DNA from: Brienomyrus brachyistius | Lineage: Eukaryota > Chordata > Actinopteri > Osteoglossiformes > Mormyridae | Direction: 5' to 3' | Assembly: GCF_023856365.1 (NCBI RefSeq) | Contig: NW_026042467.1 | Coordinates: 186,001 to 250,000, forward strand | DNA: 64,000 nt | Shown here: piece by piece, positions 1-11,673 of the stretch | Numbering within the stretch: position 1 is the stretch's first letter | Layout of the letters: every line of letters begins with the position of its first letter | Position numbers and translations under genes: made by a program | Notes under the pieces: generated by a model | Database searches by the model: none | The model's input: the letters and a program-made list of their open reading frames with translations, nothing else | Told to the model about the DNA's origin: nothing

Positions 1-100
1 GCTTGGTACCCAATCTCGGAATGTGGGGATGATGATATCTCCCCCCTGACCTGTCGTCCTGGCTCCCCCTTGTCGTAGCAATCGTGTTGTACCTCATCAA

Positions 101-1871
101 TGTAGGGAGCCGCCCACTGGCCCAATGGCGGAATCCAATGGCGCAGCCGAAGGCTGTGAATGCGTGTTGGTCCTTCCAAGCGCTCCTGGGAATTACTTAC
201 CCTTTTTAATATACAAGATATTCTTTTAGACACACATCTGACTCCATTTTATTAATGACCTTATTTCAGTATATTGTAGTCATGACGTTTATGTTGTTCG
301 GATTACTTCGGGACTCTCCTTTAGATTACCAACTCTAGTTTACCCCTGACGAAGGAGTCCGCCAGATTCGCCTCGGCCGACAGGGCGATCCGTGGGCTTG
401 TTCCACAGGGTTTGTCTTAGATGCACGGAAATCGGCACCATTTAAGACAATGTCAGCCTCTGATTATTCGGGTCCCTCGACCTATATAATTTCCCAAAGG
501 CCCAGTGTCTGCCAATTACTGAGCATGTGGGTGCCTCGGAGATTAAGCCGATGTTTACCCGAACCACACGTACATCCACCTCAGAGGCTCAGCCGGGGGC
601 AGCCCATATCATAACATGTGTCAACCTCAGCGGCTGTGACGGCGCACCTTTTGTTGCGGTAGTTTGTACGAGGTTTTACTTTGGGCTCGTCTCAGGGACT
701 CCGCCGATGCCGCCCATTGTCTTACCATGTGAGCGTCTCAGGGACTATGCCCGGTGCCTAGGAACATAGTGTGTACGCCCCTCAGAGGGCAGACCGGTAC
801 CTTTCATCAGCATGTGTTGACCTCAGAGGTTAAGTCGGCCCGTAACTGAGCGTGTGCGAACTCCAGAGGTGCGGTTTTGGTATCCACCTAACTTAACTTG
901 GGCAGTCGAGTTTGGGACCCGGATAAAGGGGATTTAACCCAGAGGCTGCAAGATAGTATTTATCACTTTAGTCCTAATCAGGATAGAAGTCCAATCTGGA
1001 AAGTTTATAAAGAAGTTAGCAAATCAGACAGTCATGAAGTAATCAAGACAACATTTATTAAACATATTACAATATATAATTATTGACATGTGGCCACATA
1101 CTTGTAAATACATTTGGACAAATACAATATTAAACAATCACATTCCTCAGCTGAGAGTGCACAAAGTTCTGCGGAAAGTATCTGACTACAGATGGACTTT
1201 CACGCAGTTCTCTGTGGGAGCTCTGATTACAGAGTAACTCCCCGAATCCTTCTGAGGCCCTTCCTTAAGTATCCAAACCAGGTGATGGCATGTCTCTGAA
1301 GACTGACCAATTTCGGTCAACGGTTAATTTTAGGGGCATTGTTGGCCTTGGTTCTCAAGTCCTCAGCCAATCAGATCACTTTAGGGGGTGGTCGTAATTC
1401 CCTTGTTCTGCCATGTGAGAGGCTCTCTCAGTTTGGTGGGTTTAGCCGAAGTTTCTATAGTTCTCTTAGGGAAAACTATACTGCCTTAAATCTGAGTGTA
1501 TAACACTCGCCGTCTCATGCCTATTCAAACGAGACCAAACATGCGTGTATTTGTCCCTAACATCTATGTGTGGTGAGTTATCCTATTTCTAGTGGAAAAG
1601 GTGTCTGTGTCTGGGGACTGACAGCTGTTGTTGCTGTGGTTTGACTGTGGAACTCCGGCCACTCCAGGGGGTGAAAGGTCTTGCTTTTTCTGTATTGCTC
1701 CAGTTATTCTCAGGAGCCGGCAGGGCTTTGCCTTCCTTAAAAGGGATGGTTTGATGCGTGGAGTCCAATCTTGCCTGGGCCAGTGGATCCTTTTCTTGGA
1801 GCTCTGAGATGGACTGATGCAGGCTGATCAGAGTTGGGGCCTGCAGGACCTATAAGTTTTATGTCCTTACA
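101..1871. mobile_element. Solo LTR block 1 (1771 bp)
   Basis: The block starts TGTAGGGA and ends TCCTTACA, imperfect inverted termini with the TG...CA ends usual for LTRs. TCAA flanks it on both sides (97-100 and 1872-1875). S-S junctions such as 2797-2808 show the same site without the block and with one TCAA, so this is a filled versus empty site. Inside are a TATA-like 'ctatataat' near 481-490 and degenerate 'cctcagag' motifs between about 500 and 880. No gag or pol reading frame is present, hence a solo LTR. The retroelement family and the direction of transcription are not determined. Confidence 0.7.
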
Positions 1872-1901
1872 TCAATCTCTAGTTGTGATAGCAGTTGTTT
1901 C

Positions 1902-1974
1902 TGGCCACAACCGGGATTCGAACCCCGGTCTCCCGTGTGAAAGGCGGCGATCTTACCACTACACTATCCAGCAA
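1902..1974 (-). tRNA. tRNA-Glu(UUC)-like, monomer S1a, proximal copy
   Basis: Read on the minus strand, the anticodon loop CTTTCAC gives anticodon UUC. The A box TAGTGTAGTGG and B box GGTTCGAATCC both fit pol III consensus, and the D-loop residues A14, GG18-19 and A21 are present. Helices are poor: the anticodon stem has G27:G43 and C31:A39 mismatches, the T stem has G50:G64, the D stem has one mismatch, and the acceptor stem barely pairs. There is no T-run close downstream. It is best read as a tRNA-derived pseudogene-like sequence; all other array copies share this sequence unless noted. Confidence 0.6.
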
Positions 1975-2046
1975 CTATATAATACAATATATAAAAAATA
2001 TAATATAAATATAATATAAATATATAAAATATATAAAATATATTTT

Positions 2047-2119
2047 TGGCCACAACCGGGATTCGAACCCCGGTCTCCCGTGTGAAAGGCGGCGATCTTA
2101 CCACTACACTATCCAGCAA
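2047..2119 (-). tRNA. tRNA-Glu(UUC)-like, monomer S1a, distal copy
   Basis: Identical to the copy at 1902 and 145 bp from it, separated by an AT-rich spacer. Unlike the proximal copy, the minus-strand 3' flank has a TTTT run about 13 nt past the end, a possible pol III terminator. Confidence 0.6.
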
Positions 2120-2830
2120 CTATATAATATAAGGGAGATTTACGGGAAAATACTAATACGGGAGGACGGCGCGAAAAAGAAGTAAAATACGGTAGTTTCC
2201 CGGCCAAAACGGGAGACTTGACAGCCTGAGATGGCTTTTCCAGCGAAAACGACTTCATTATTTATCTGATTGATTTATCGACAGACCATCATACTTTTTA
2301 GACGTTATAATAACAACACTCTATTGATCCCCCTCTTACTGTCCATGATACACAATGACGAGACACATGTTCACTAATGACGAGAACTATTCTATTTTTC
2401 ATGCCGGGTCCTTCAAATCTTACATTTACAAATCTTGTTCTTGTTCTCTGCTCGTTCCCGTAGATATATATTATTATACGGAGATTTACGGAGTCTTCAA
2501 AGACGGTCCAGCTCAAGGATCACTGTTGCTGTGGTGTAGATCAGCTGATCTGTAGTAGTCTTCTACGTACATCTTCTAGTAGACCTTCTGAGGGTACTTC
2601 ACGCATTCTTGGTCGGAGGGTCCAGGTTTCCAGGTTTCCAGCTTAGCTTATTTCTTATTTCTCAGGTCAGCTGCTCTTGTATTCAGCCTACTAATATATA
2701 TGGGGCTTGGTACCCAATCTCGGAATGTGGGGATGATGATATCTCCCCCCTGACCTGTCGTCCTGGCTCCCCCTTGTCGTAGCAATCGTGTTGTACCTCA
2801 TCAATCTCTAGTTGTGATAGCAGTTGTTTC

Positions 2831-2903
2831 TGGCCACAACCGGGATTCGAACCCCGGTCTCCCGTGTGAAAGGCGGCGATCTTACCACTACACTATCCAG
2901 CAA
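2831..2903 (-). tRNA. tRNA-Glu(UUC)-like, S1b proximal
   Basis: Consensus sequence; 929 bp from the equivalent copy in S1a. Confidence 0.6.
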
Positions 2904-2975
2904 CTATATAATACAATATATAAAAAATATAATATAAATATAATATAAATATATAAAATATATAAAATATATTTT

Positions 2976-3048
2976 TGGCCACAACCGGGATTCGAACCCC
3001 GGTCTCCCGTGTGAAAGGCGGCGATCTTACCACTACACTATCCAGCAA
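2976..3048 (-). tRNA. tRNA-Glu(UUC)-like, S1b distal
   Basis: Consensus sequence with the downstream TTTT run. Confidence 0.6.
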
Positions 3049-3725
3049 CTATATAATATAAGGGAGATTTACGGGAAAATACTAATACGGGAGGACGGCG
3101 GGAAAGAGAAGTAAAATACGGTAGTTTCCCGGCCAAAACGGGAGACTTGACAGCCTGAGATGGCTTTTCCAGCGAAAACGACTTCATTATTTATCTGATT
3201 GATTTATCGACAGACCATCATACTTTTTAGACGTTATAATAACAACACTCTATTGATCCCCCTCTTACTGTCCATGATACACAATGACGAGACACATGTT
3301 CACTAATGACGAGAACTATTCTATTTTTCATGCCGGGTCCTTCAAATCTTACATTTACAAATCTTGTTCTTGTTCTCTGCTCGTTCCCGTAGATATATAT
3401 TATTATACGGAGATTTACGGAGTCTTCAAAGACGGTCCAGCTCAAGGATCACTGTTGCTGTGGTGTAGATCAGCTGATCTGTAGTAGTCTTCTACGTACA
3501 TCTTCTAGTAGACCTTCTGAGGGTACTTCACGCATTCTTGGTCGGAGGGTCCAGGTTTCCAGCTTAGCTTATTTCTTATTTCTCAGGTCAGCTGCTCTTG
3601 TATTCAGCCTACTAATATATATGGGGCTTGGTACCCAATCTCGGAATGTGGGGATGATGATATCTCCCCCCTGACCTGTCGTCCTGGCTCCCCCTTGTCG
3701 TAGCAATCGTGTTGTACCTCATCAA

Positions 3726-5496
3726 TGTAGGGAGCCGCCCACTGGCCCAATGGCGGAATCCAATGGCGCAGCCGAAGGCTGTGAATGCGTGTTGGTCCTT
3801 CCAAGCGCTCCTGGGAATTACTTACCCTTTTTAATATACAAGATATTCTTTTAGACACACATCTGACTCCATTTTATTAATGACCTTATTTCAGTATATT
3901 GTAGTCATGACGTTTATGTTGTTCGGATTACTTCGGGACTCTCCTTTAGATTACCAACTCTAGTTTACCCCTGACGAAGGAGTCCGCCAGATTCGCCTCG
4001 GCCGACAGGGCGATCCGTGGGCTTGTTCCACAGGGTTTGTCTTAGATGCACGGAAATCGGCACCATTTAAGACAATGTCAGCCTCTGATTATTCGGGTCC
4101 CTCGACCTATATAATTTCCCAAAGGCCCAGTGTCTGCCAATTACTGAGCATGTGGGTGCCTCGGAGATTAAGCCGATGTTTACCCGAACCACACGTACAT
4201 CCACCTCAGAGGCTCAGCCGGGGGCAGCCCATATCATAACATGTGTCAACCTCAGCGGCTGTGACGGCGCACCTTTTGTTGCGGTAGTTTGTACGAGGTT
4301 TTACTTTGGGCTCGTCTCAGGGACTCCGCCGATGCCGCCCATTGTCTTACCATGTGAGCGTCTCAGGGACTATGCCCGGTGCCTAGGAACATAGTGTGTA
4401 CGCCCCTCAGAGGGCAGACCGGTACCTTTCATCAGCATGTGTTGACCTCAGAGGTTAAGTCGGCCCGTAACTGAGCGTGTGCGAACTCCAGAGGTGCGGT
4501 TTTGGTATCCACCTAACTTAACTTGGGCAGTCGAGTTTGGGACCCGGATAAAGGGGATTTAACCCAGAGGCTGCAAGATAGTATTTATCACTTTAGTCCT
4601 AATCAGGATAGAAGTCCAATCTGGAAAGTTTATAAAGAAGTTAGCAAATCAGACAGTCATGAAGTAATCAAGACAACATTTATTAAACATATTACAATAT
4701 ATAATTATTGACATGTGGCCACATACTTGTAAATACATTTGGACAAATACAATATTAAACAATCACATTCCTCAGCTGAGAGTGCACAAAGTTCTGCGGA
4801 AAGTATCTGACTACAGATGGACTTTCACGCAGTTCTCTGTGGGAGCTCTGATTACAGAGTAACTCCCCGAATCCTTCTGAGGCCCTTCCTTAAGTATCCA
4901 AACCAGGTGATGGCATGTCTCTGAAGACTGACCAATTTCGGTCAACGGTTAATTTTAGGGGCATTGTTGGCCTTGGTTCTCAAGTCCTCAGCCAATCAGA
5001 TCACTTTAGGGGGTGGTCGTAATTCCCTTGTTCTGCCATGTGAGAGGCTCTCTCAGTTTGGTGGGTTTAGCCGAAGTTTCTATAGTTCTCTTAGGGAAAA
5101 CTATACTGCCTTAAATCTGAGTGTATAACACTCGCCGTCTCATGCCTATTCAAACGAGACCAAACATGCGTGTATTTGTCCCTAACATCTATGTGTGGTG
5201 AGTTATCCTATTTCTAGTGGAAAAGGTGTCTGTGTCTGGGGACTGACAGCTGTTGTTGCTGTGGTTTGACTGTGGAACTCCGGCCACTCCAGGGGGTGAA
5301 AGGTCTTGCTTTTTCTGTATTGCTCCAGTTATTCTCAGGAGCCGGCAGGGCTTTGCCTTCCTTAAAAGGGATGGTTTGATGCGTGGAGTCCAATCTTGCC
5401 TGGGCCAGTGGATCCTTTTCTTGGAGCTCTGAGATGGACTGATGCAGGCTGATCAGAGTTGGGGCCTGCAGGACCTATAAGTTTTATGTCCTTACA
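3726..5496. mobile_element. Solo LTR block 2
   Basis: 1771 bp, same ends and TCAA flanks as block 1; no difference noticed by eye. Confidence 0.7.
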
Positions 5497-5526
5497 TCAA
5501 TCTCTAGTTGTGATAGCAGTTGTTTC

Positions 5527-5599
5527 TGGCCACAACCGGGATTCGAACCCCGGTCTCCCGTGTGAAAGGCGGCGATCTTACCACTACACTATCCAGCAA
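5527..5599 (-). tRNA. tRNA-Glu(UUC)-like, S2a proximal
   Basis: Consensus sequence. Confidence 0.6.
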
Positions 5600-5671
5600 C
5601 TATATAATACAATATATAAAAAATATAATATAAATATAATATAAATATATAAAATATATAAAATATATTTT

Positions 5672-5744
5672 TGGCCACAACCGGGATTCGAACCCCGGTC
5701 TCCCGTGTGAAAGGCGGCGATCTTACCACTACACTATCCAGCAA
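5672..5744 (-). tRNA. tRNA-Glu(UUC)-like, S2a distal
   Basis: Consensus sequence with the downstream TTTT run. Confidence 0.6.
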
Positions 5745-6430
5745 CTATATAATATAAGGGAGATTTACGGGAAAATACTAATACGGGAGGACGGCGCGAA
5801 AGAGAAGTAAAATACGGTAGTTTCCCGGCCAAAACGGGAGACTTGACAGCCTGAGATGGCTTTTCCAGCGAAAACGACTTCATTATTTATCTGATTGATT
5901 TATCGACAGACCATCATACTTTTTAGACGTTATAATCCCCCTCTTACTGTCCATGATACACAATGACGAGACACATGTTCACTAATGACGAGAACTATTC
6001 TATTTTTCATGCCGGGTCCTTCAAATCTTACATTTACAAATCTTGTTCTTGTTCTCTGCTCGTTCCCGTAGATATATATTATTATACGGAGATTTACGGA
6101 GTCTTCAAAGACGGTCCAGCTCAAGGATCACTGTTGCTGTGGTGTAGATCAGCTGATCTGTAGTAGTCTTCTACGTACATCTTCTAGTAGAAGATCTGAG
6201 GGTACTTCACGCATTCTTGGTCGGAGGGTCCAGGTTTCCAGCTTAGCTTATTTCTTATTTCTCAGGTCAGCTGCTCTTGTATTCAGCCTACTAATATATA
6301 TGGGGCTTGGTACCCAATCTCGGAATGTGGGGATGATGATATCTCCCCCCTGACCTGTCGTCCTGGCTCCCCCTTGTCGTAGCAATCGTGTTGTACCTCA
6401 TCAATCTCTAGTTGTGATAGCAGTTGTTTC

Positions 6431-6503
6431 TGGCCACAACCGGGATTCGAACCCCGGTCTCCCGTGTGAAAGGCGGCGATCTTACCACTACACTATCCAG
6501 CAA
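6431..6503 (-). tRNA. tRNA-Glu(UUC)-like, S2b proximal
   Basis: Consensus sequence. Confidence 0.6.
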
Positions 6504-6575
6504 CTATATAATACAATATATAAAAAATATAATATAAATATAATATAAATATATAAAATATATAAAATATATTTT

Positions 6576-6648
6576 TGGCCACAACCGGGATTCGAACCCC
6601 GGTCTCCCGTGCGAAAGGCGGCGATCTTACCACTACACTACCCAGCAA
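6576..6648 (-). tRNA. tRNA-Glu(UUC)-like, S2b distal, variant
   Basis: The only array copy seen to differ. There are two T-to-C changes on the plus strand (6612 and 6641), which make position 37 G instead of A next to the anticodon and change the 5' end from GCTGGATAG to GCTGGGTAG. Anticodon UUC is unchanged. It could preserve an older state or be a private mutation. Confidence 0.6.
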
Positions 6649-7370
6649 CTATATAATATAAGGGAGATTTACGGGAAAATACTAATACGGGAGGACGGCG
6701 GGAAAGAGAAGTAAAATACGGTAGTTTCCCGGCCAAAACGGGAGACTTGACAGCCTGAGATGGCTGATCTCCCTTATACTACAGTCGGTCCGGCCCCTGG
6801 CTTTTCCAGCGTGTTCGCGAAAACGACTTCATTATTTATCTGATTGATTTATCGACAGACCATCATACTTTTTAGACGTTATAATAACAACACTCTATTG
6901 ATCCCCCTCTTACTGTCCATGATACACAATGACGAGACACATGTTCACTAATGACGAGAACTATTCTATTTTTCATGCCGGGTCCTTCAAATCTTACATT
7001 TACAAATCTTGTTCTTGTTCTCTGCTCGTTCCCGTAGATATATATTATTATACGGAGATTTACGGAGTCTTCAAAGACGGTCCAGCTCAAGGATCACTGT
7101 TGCTGTGGTGTAGATCAGCTGATCTGTAGTAGTCTTCTACGTACATCTTCTAGTAGACCTTCTGAGGGTACTTCACGCATTCTTGGTCGGAGGGTCCAGG
7201 TTTCCAGCTTAGCTTATTTCTTATTTCTCAGGTCAGCTGCTCTTGTATTCAGCCTACTAATATATATGGGGCTTGGTACCCAATCTCGGAATGTGGGGAT
7301 GATGATATCTCCCCCCTGACCTGTCGTCCTGGCTCCCCCTTGTCGTAGCAATCGTGTTGTACCTCATCAA

Positions 7371-9141
7371 TGTAGGGAGCCGCCCACTGGCCCAATGGCG
7401 GAATCCAATGGCGCAGCCGAAGGCTGTGAATGCGTGTTGGTCCTTCCAAGCGCTCCTGGGAATTACTTACCCTTTTTAATATACAAGATATTCTTTTAGA
7501 CACACATCTGACTCCATTTTATTAATGACCTTATTTCAGTATATTGTAGTCATGACGTTTATGTTGTTCGGATTACTTCGGGACTCTCCTTTAGATTACC
7601 AACTCTAGTTTACCCCTGACGAAGGAGTCCGCCAGATTCGCCTCGGCCGACAGGGCGATCCGTGGGCTTGTTCCACAGGGTTTGTCTTAGATGCACGGAA
7701 ATCGGCACCATTTAAGACAATGTCAGCCTCTGATTATTCGGGTCCCTCGACCTATATAATTTCCCAAAGGCCCAGTGTCTGCCAATTACTGAGCATGTGG
7801 GTGCCTCGGAGATTAAGCCGATGTTTACCCGAACCACACGTACATCCACCTCAGAGGCTCAGCCGGGGGCAGCCCATATCATAACATGTGTCAACCTCAG
7901 CGGCTGTGACGGCGCACCTTTTGTTGCGGTAGTTTGTACGAGGTTTTACTTTGGGCTCGTCTCAGGGACTCCGCCGATGCCGCCCATTGTCTTACCATGT
8001 GAGCGTCTCAGGGACTATGCCCGGTGCCTAGGAACATAGTGTGTACGCCCCTCAGAGGGCAGACCGGTACCTTTCATCAGCATGTGTTGACCTCAGAGGT
8101 TAAGTCGGCCCGTAACTGAGCGTGTGCGAACTCCAGAGGTGCGGTTTTGGTATCCACCTAACTTAACTTGGGCAGTCGAGTTTGGGACCCGGATAAAGGG
8201 GATTTAACCCAGAGGCTGCAAGATAGTATTTATCACTTTAGTCCTAATCAGGATAGAAGTCCAATCTGGAAAGTTTATAAAGAAGTTAGCAAATCAGACA
8301 GTCATGAAGTAATCAAGACAACATTTATTAAACATATTACAATATATAATTATTGACATGTGGCCACATACTTGTAAATACATTTGGACAAATACAATAT
8401 TAAACAATCACATTCCTCAGCTGAGAGTGCACAAAGTTCTGCGGAAAGTATCTGACTACAGATGGACTTTCACGCAGTTCTCTGTGGGAGCTCTGATTAC
8501 AGAGTAACTCCCCGAATCCTTCTGAGGCCCTTCCTTAAGTATCCAAACCAGGTGATGGCATGTCTCTGAAGACTGACCAATTTCGGTCAACGGTTAATTT
8601 TAGGGGCATTGTTGGCCTTGGTTCTCAAGTCCTCAGCCAATCAGATCACTTTAGGGGGTGGTCGTAATTCCCTTGTTCTGCCATGTGAGAGGCTCTCTCA
8701 GTTTGGTGGGTTTAGCCGAAGTTTCTATAGTTCTCTTAGGGAAAACTATACTGCCTTAAATCTGAGTGTATAACACTCGCCGTCTCATGCCTATTCAAAC
8801 GAGACCAAACATGCGTGTATTTGTCCCTAACATCTATGTGTGGTGAGTTATCCTATTTCTAGTGGAAAAGGTGTCTGTGTCTGGGGACTGACAGCTGTTG
8901 TTGCTGTGGTTTGACTGTGGAACTCCGGCCACTCCAGGGGGTGAAAGGTCTTGCTTTTTCTGTATTGCTCCAGTTATTCTCAGGAGCCGGCAGGGCTTTG
9001 CCTTCCTTAAAAGGGATGGTTTGATGCGTGGAGTCCAATCTTGCCTGGGCCAGTGGATCCTTTTCTTGGAGCTCTGAGATGGACTGATGCAGGCTGATCA
9101 GAGTTGGGGCCTGCAGGACCTATAAGTTTTATGTCCTTACA
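7371..9141. mobile_element. Solo LTR block 3
   Basis: 1771 bp with TG...CA ends and TCAA flanks. Confidence 0.7.
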
Positions 9142-9171
9142 TCAATCTCTAGTTGTGATAGCAGTTGTTTC

Positions 9172-9244
9172 TGGCCACAACCGGGATTCGAACCCCGGTC
9201 TCCCGTGTGAAAGGCGGCGATCTTACCACTACACTATCCAGCAA
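9172..9244 (-). tRNA. tRNA-Glu(UUC)-like, S3a proximal
   Basis: Consensus sequence. Confidence 0.6.
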
Positions 9245-9316
9245 CTATATAATACAATATATAAAAAATATAATATAAATATAATATAAATATATAAAAT
9301 ATATAAAATATATTTT

Positions 9317-9389
9317 TGGCCACAACCGGGATTCGAACCCCGGTCTCCCGTGTGAAAGGCGGCGATCTTACCACTACACTATCCAGCAA
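9317..9389 (-). tRNA. tRNA-Glu(UUC)-like, S3a distal
   Basis: Consensus sequence with the downstream TTTT run. Confidence 0.6.
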
Positions 9390-10092
9390 CTATATAATAT
9401 AAGGGAGATTTACGGGAAAATACTAATACGGGAGGACGGCGCGAAAGAGAAGTAAAATACGGTAGTTTCCCGGCCAAAACGGGAGACTTGACAGCCTGAG
9501 ATGGCTTTTCCAGCGAAAACGACTTCATTATTTATCTGATTGATTTATCGACAGACCATCATACTTTTTAGACGTTATAATAACAACACTCTATTGATCC
9601 CCCTCTTACTGTCCATGATACACAATGACGAGACACATGTTCACTAATGACGAGAACTATTCTATTTTTCATGCCGGGTCCTTCAAATCTTACATTTACA
9701 AATCTTGTTCTTGTTCTCTGCTCGTTCCCGTAGATATATATTATTATACGGAGATTTACGGAGTCTTCAAAGACGGTCCAGCTCAAGGATCACTGTTGCT
9801 GTGGTGTAGATCAGCTGATCTGTAGTAGTCTTCTACGTACATCTTCTAGTAGACCTTCTGAGGGTACTTCACGCATTCTTGGTCGGAGGGTCCAGGTTTC
9901 CAGCTTAGCTTATTTCTTATTTCTCAGGTCAGCTGCTCTTGTATTCAGCCTACTAATATATATGGGGCTTGGTACCCAATCTCGGAATGTGGGGATGATG
10001 ATATCTCCCCCCTGACCTGTCGTCCTGGCTCCCCCTTGTCGTAGCAATCGTGTTGTACCTCATCAATCTCTAGTTGTGATAGCAGTTGTTTC

Positions 10093-10165
10093 TGGCCACA
10101 ACCGGGATTCGAACCCCGGTCTCCCGTGTGAAAGGCGGCGATCTTACCACTACACTATCCAGCAA
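10093..10165 (-). tRNA. tRNA-Glu(UUC)-like, S3b proximal
   Basis: Consensus sequence. Confidence 0.6.
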
Positions 10166-10237
10166 CTATATAATACAATATATAAAAAATATAATATAAA
10201 TATAATATAAATATATAAAATATATAAAATATATTTT

Positions 10238-10310
10238 TGGCCACAACCGGGATTCGAACCCCGGTCTCCCGTGTGAAAGGCGGCGATCTTACCACTACAC
10301 TATCCAGCAA
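10238..10310 (-). tRNA. tRNA-Glu(UUC)-like, S3b distal
   Basis: Consensus sequence with the downstream TTTT run. Confidence 0.6.
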
Positions 10311-11002
10311 CTATATAATATAAGGGAGATTTACGGGAAAATACTAATACGGGAGGACGGCGCGAAAGAGAAGTAAAATACGGTAGTTTCCCGGCCAAAA
10401 CGGGAGACTTGACAGCCTGAGATGGCTTTTCCAGCGAAAACGACTTCATTATTTATCTGATTGATTTATCGACAGACCATCATACTTTTTAGACGTTATA
10501 ATCCCCCTCTTACTGTCCATGATACACAATGACGAGACACATGTTCACTAATGACGAGAACTATTCTATTTTTCATGCCGGGTCCTTCAAATCTTACATT
10601 TACAAATCTTGTTCTTGTTCTCTGCTCGTTCCCGTAGATATATATTATTATACGGAGATTTACGGAGTCTTCAAAGACGGTCCGGCTCCAGCTCAAGGAT
10701 CACTGTTGCTGTGGTGTAGATCAGCTGATCTGTAGTAGTCTTCTACGTACATCTTCTAGTAGACCTTCTGAGGGTACTTCACGCATTCTTGGTCGGAGGG
10801 TCCAGGTTTCCAGCTTAGCTTATTTCTTATTTCTCAGGTCAGCTGCTCTTGTATTCAGCCTACTAATATATATGGGGCTTGGTACCCAATCTCGGAATGT
10901 GGGGATGATGATATCTCCCCCCTGACCTGTCGTCCTGGCTCCCCCTTGTCGTAGCAATCGTGTTGTACCTCATCAATCTCTAGTTGTGATAGCAGTTGTT
11001 TC

Positions 11003-11075
11003 TGGCCACAACCGGGATTCGAACCCCGGTCTCCCGTGTGAAAGGCGGCGATCTTACCACTACACTATCCAGCAA
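11003..11075 (-). tRNA. tRNA-Glu(UUC)-like, S3c proximal
   Basis: Consensus sequence in the truncated monomer. Confidence 0.6.
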
Positions 11076-11141
11076 CTATATAATACAATATATAAAAAAT
11101 ATAATATAATATAAATATATAAAATATATAAAATATATTTT

Positions 11142-11214
11142 TGGCCACAACCGGGATTCGAACCCCGGTCTCCCGTGTGAAAGGCGGCGATCTTACCACT
11201 ACACTATCCAGCAA
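11142..11214 (-). tRNA. tRNA-Glu(UUC)-like, S3c distal
   Basis: Consensus sequence; only 139 bp from its partner because the AT spacer lost one 6-bp step. Confidence 0.6.
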
Positions 11215-11673
11215 CTATATAATATAAGGGAGATTTACGGGAAAATACTAATACGGGAGGACGGCGCGAAAGAGAAGTAAAATACGGTAGTTTCCCGGCC
11301 AAAACGGGAGACTTGACAGCCTGAGATGGCTTTTCCAGCGAAAACGACTTCATTATTTATCTGATTGATTTATCGACAGACCATCATACTTTTTAGACGT
11401 TATAATAACAACACTCTATTGATCCCCCTCTTACTGTCCATGATACACAATGACGAGACACATGTTCACTAATGACGAGAACTATTCTATTTTTCATGCC
11501 GGGTCCTTCAAATCTTACATTTACAAATCTTGTTCTTGTTCTCTGCTCGTTCCCGTAGATATATATTATTATACGGAGATTTACGGAGTCTTCAAAGACG
11601 GTCCAGCTCAAGGATCACTGTTGCTGTCGTCCTGGCTCCCCCTTGTCGTAGCAATCGTGTTGTACCTCATCAA

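Larger units (their letters stand above)
1872..3725. repeat. S monomers S1a (1872-2800) and S1b (2801-3725)
   Basis: Two S monomers of 929 and 925 bp. S1a has a 9-bp duplication ('caggtttc' repeated near 2625-2640) not seen in other copies. Both are the short form that lacks the ~49-bp 'tgtctctggccacgcccc' segment. Each holds a 14-bp perfect palindrome, agatcagctgatct (2528-2541 in S1a). Confidence 0.9.
5497..7370. repeat. S monomers S2a (5497-6400) and S2b (6401-7370)
   Basis: S2a (904 bp) lacks 'aacaacactctattgat' after 'gttataat' and has a local change 'agtagaagatctg' at 6186-6198, where other copies read 'agtagaccttctg'. S2b (970 bp) is a long form. Its extra segment reads 'gatctcccttatac' (6767-6780) where other long monomers read 'gtctctggccacgcccc', a private allele. 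Confidence 0.9.
9142..11673. repeat. S monomers S3a (9142-10062), S3b (10063-10972), S3c (10973-11673)
   Basis: S3a is 921 bp. S3b (910 bp) has an extra 'ggctcc' in 'gacggtccggctccagctc' (10678-10696), also found in the orphan monomer at 59187. S3c is cut to 701 bp by a deletion at about 11623-11630, where 'gttgctgt' joins 'cgtcctggctcc' across a shared 'ctgt'. Its AT spacer is also 6 bp shorter. Confidence 0.9.

Noticed and set aside
527..769. 80-codon open frame recurring in every LTR block (also 61-, 62-, 66- and 72-codon frames in the array)
   Set aside because: They recur only because the DNA is repeated. Some begin at non-ATG codons, a 1-bp deletion removes one without consequence, and no domain or splice signal supports them.
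1902..2119. Primer-binding-site interpretation of 'tggccacaaccggg' next to the LTR
   Set aside because: It starts with TGG, the complement of a CCA tail, but only 6 nt lie between the T stem and that CCA instead of 8, and the homology covers the whole tRNA length. The same sequence also occurs away from any LTR.
1902..2119. CRISPR-like pattern (73-nt repeats with ~72-nt spacers)
   Set aside because: Only two repeats per monomer, the spacer is a constant AT-rich sequence, and the setting is eukaryotic.
1..3725. Array as 5S rDNA, rDNA spacer or snRNA cluster
   Set aside because: No stretch resembling 5S, U1, U2, U6 or other conserved RNA was found on either strand; only the tRNA-like segments are RNA-gene-like.
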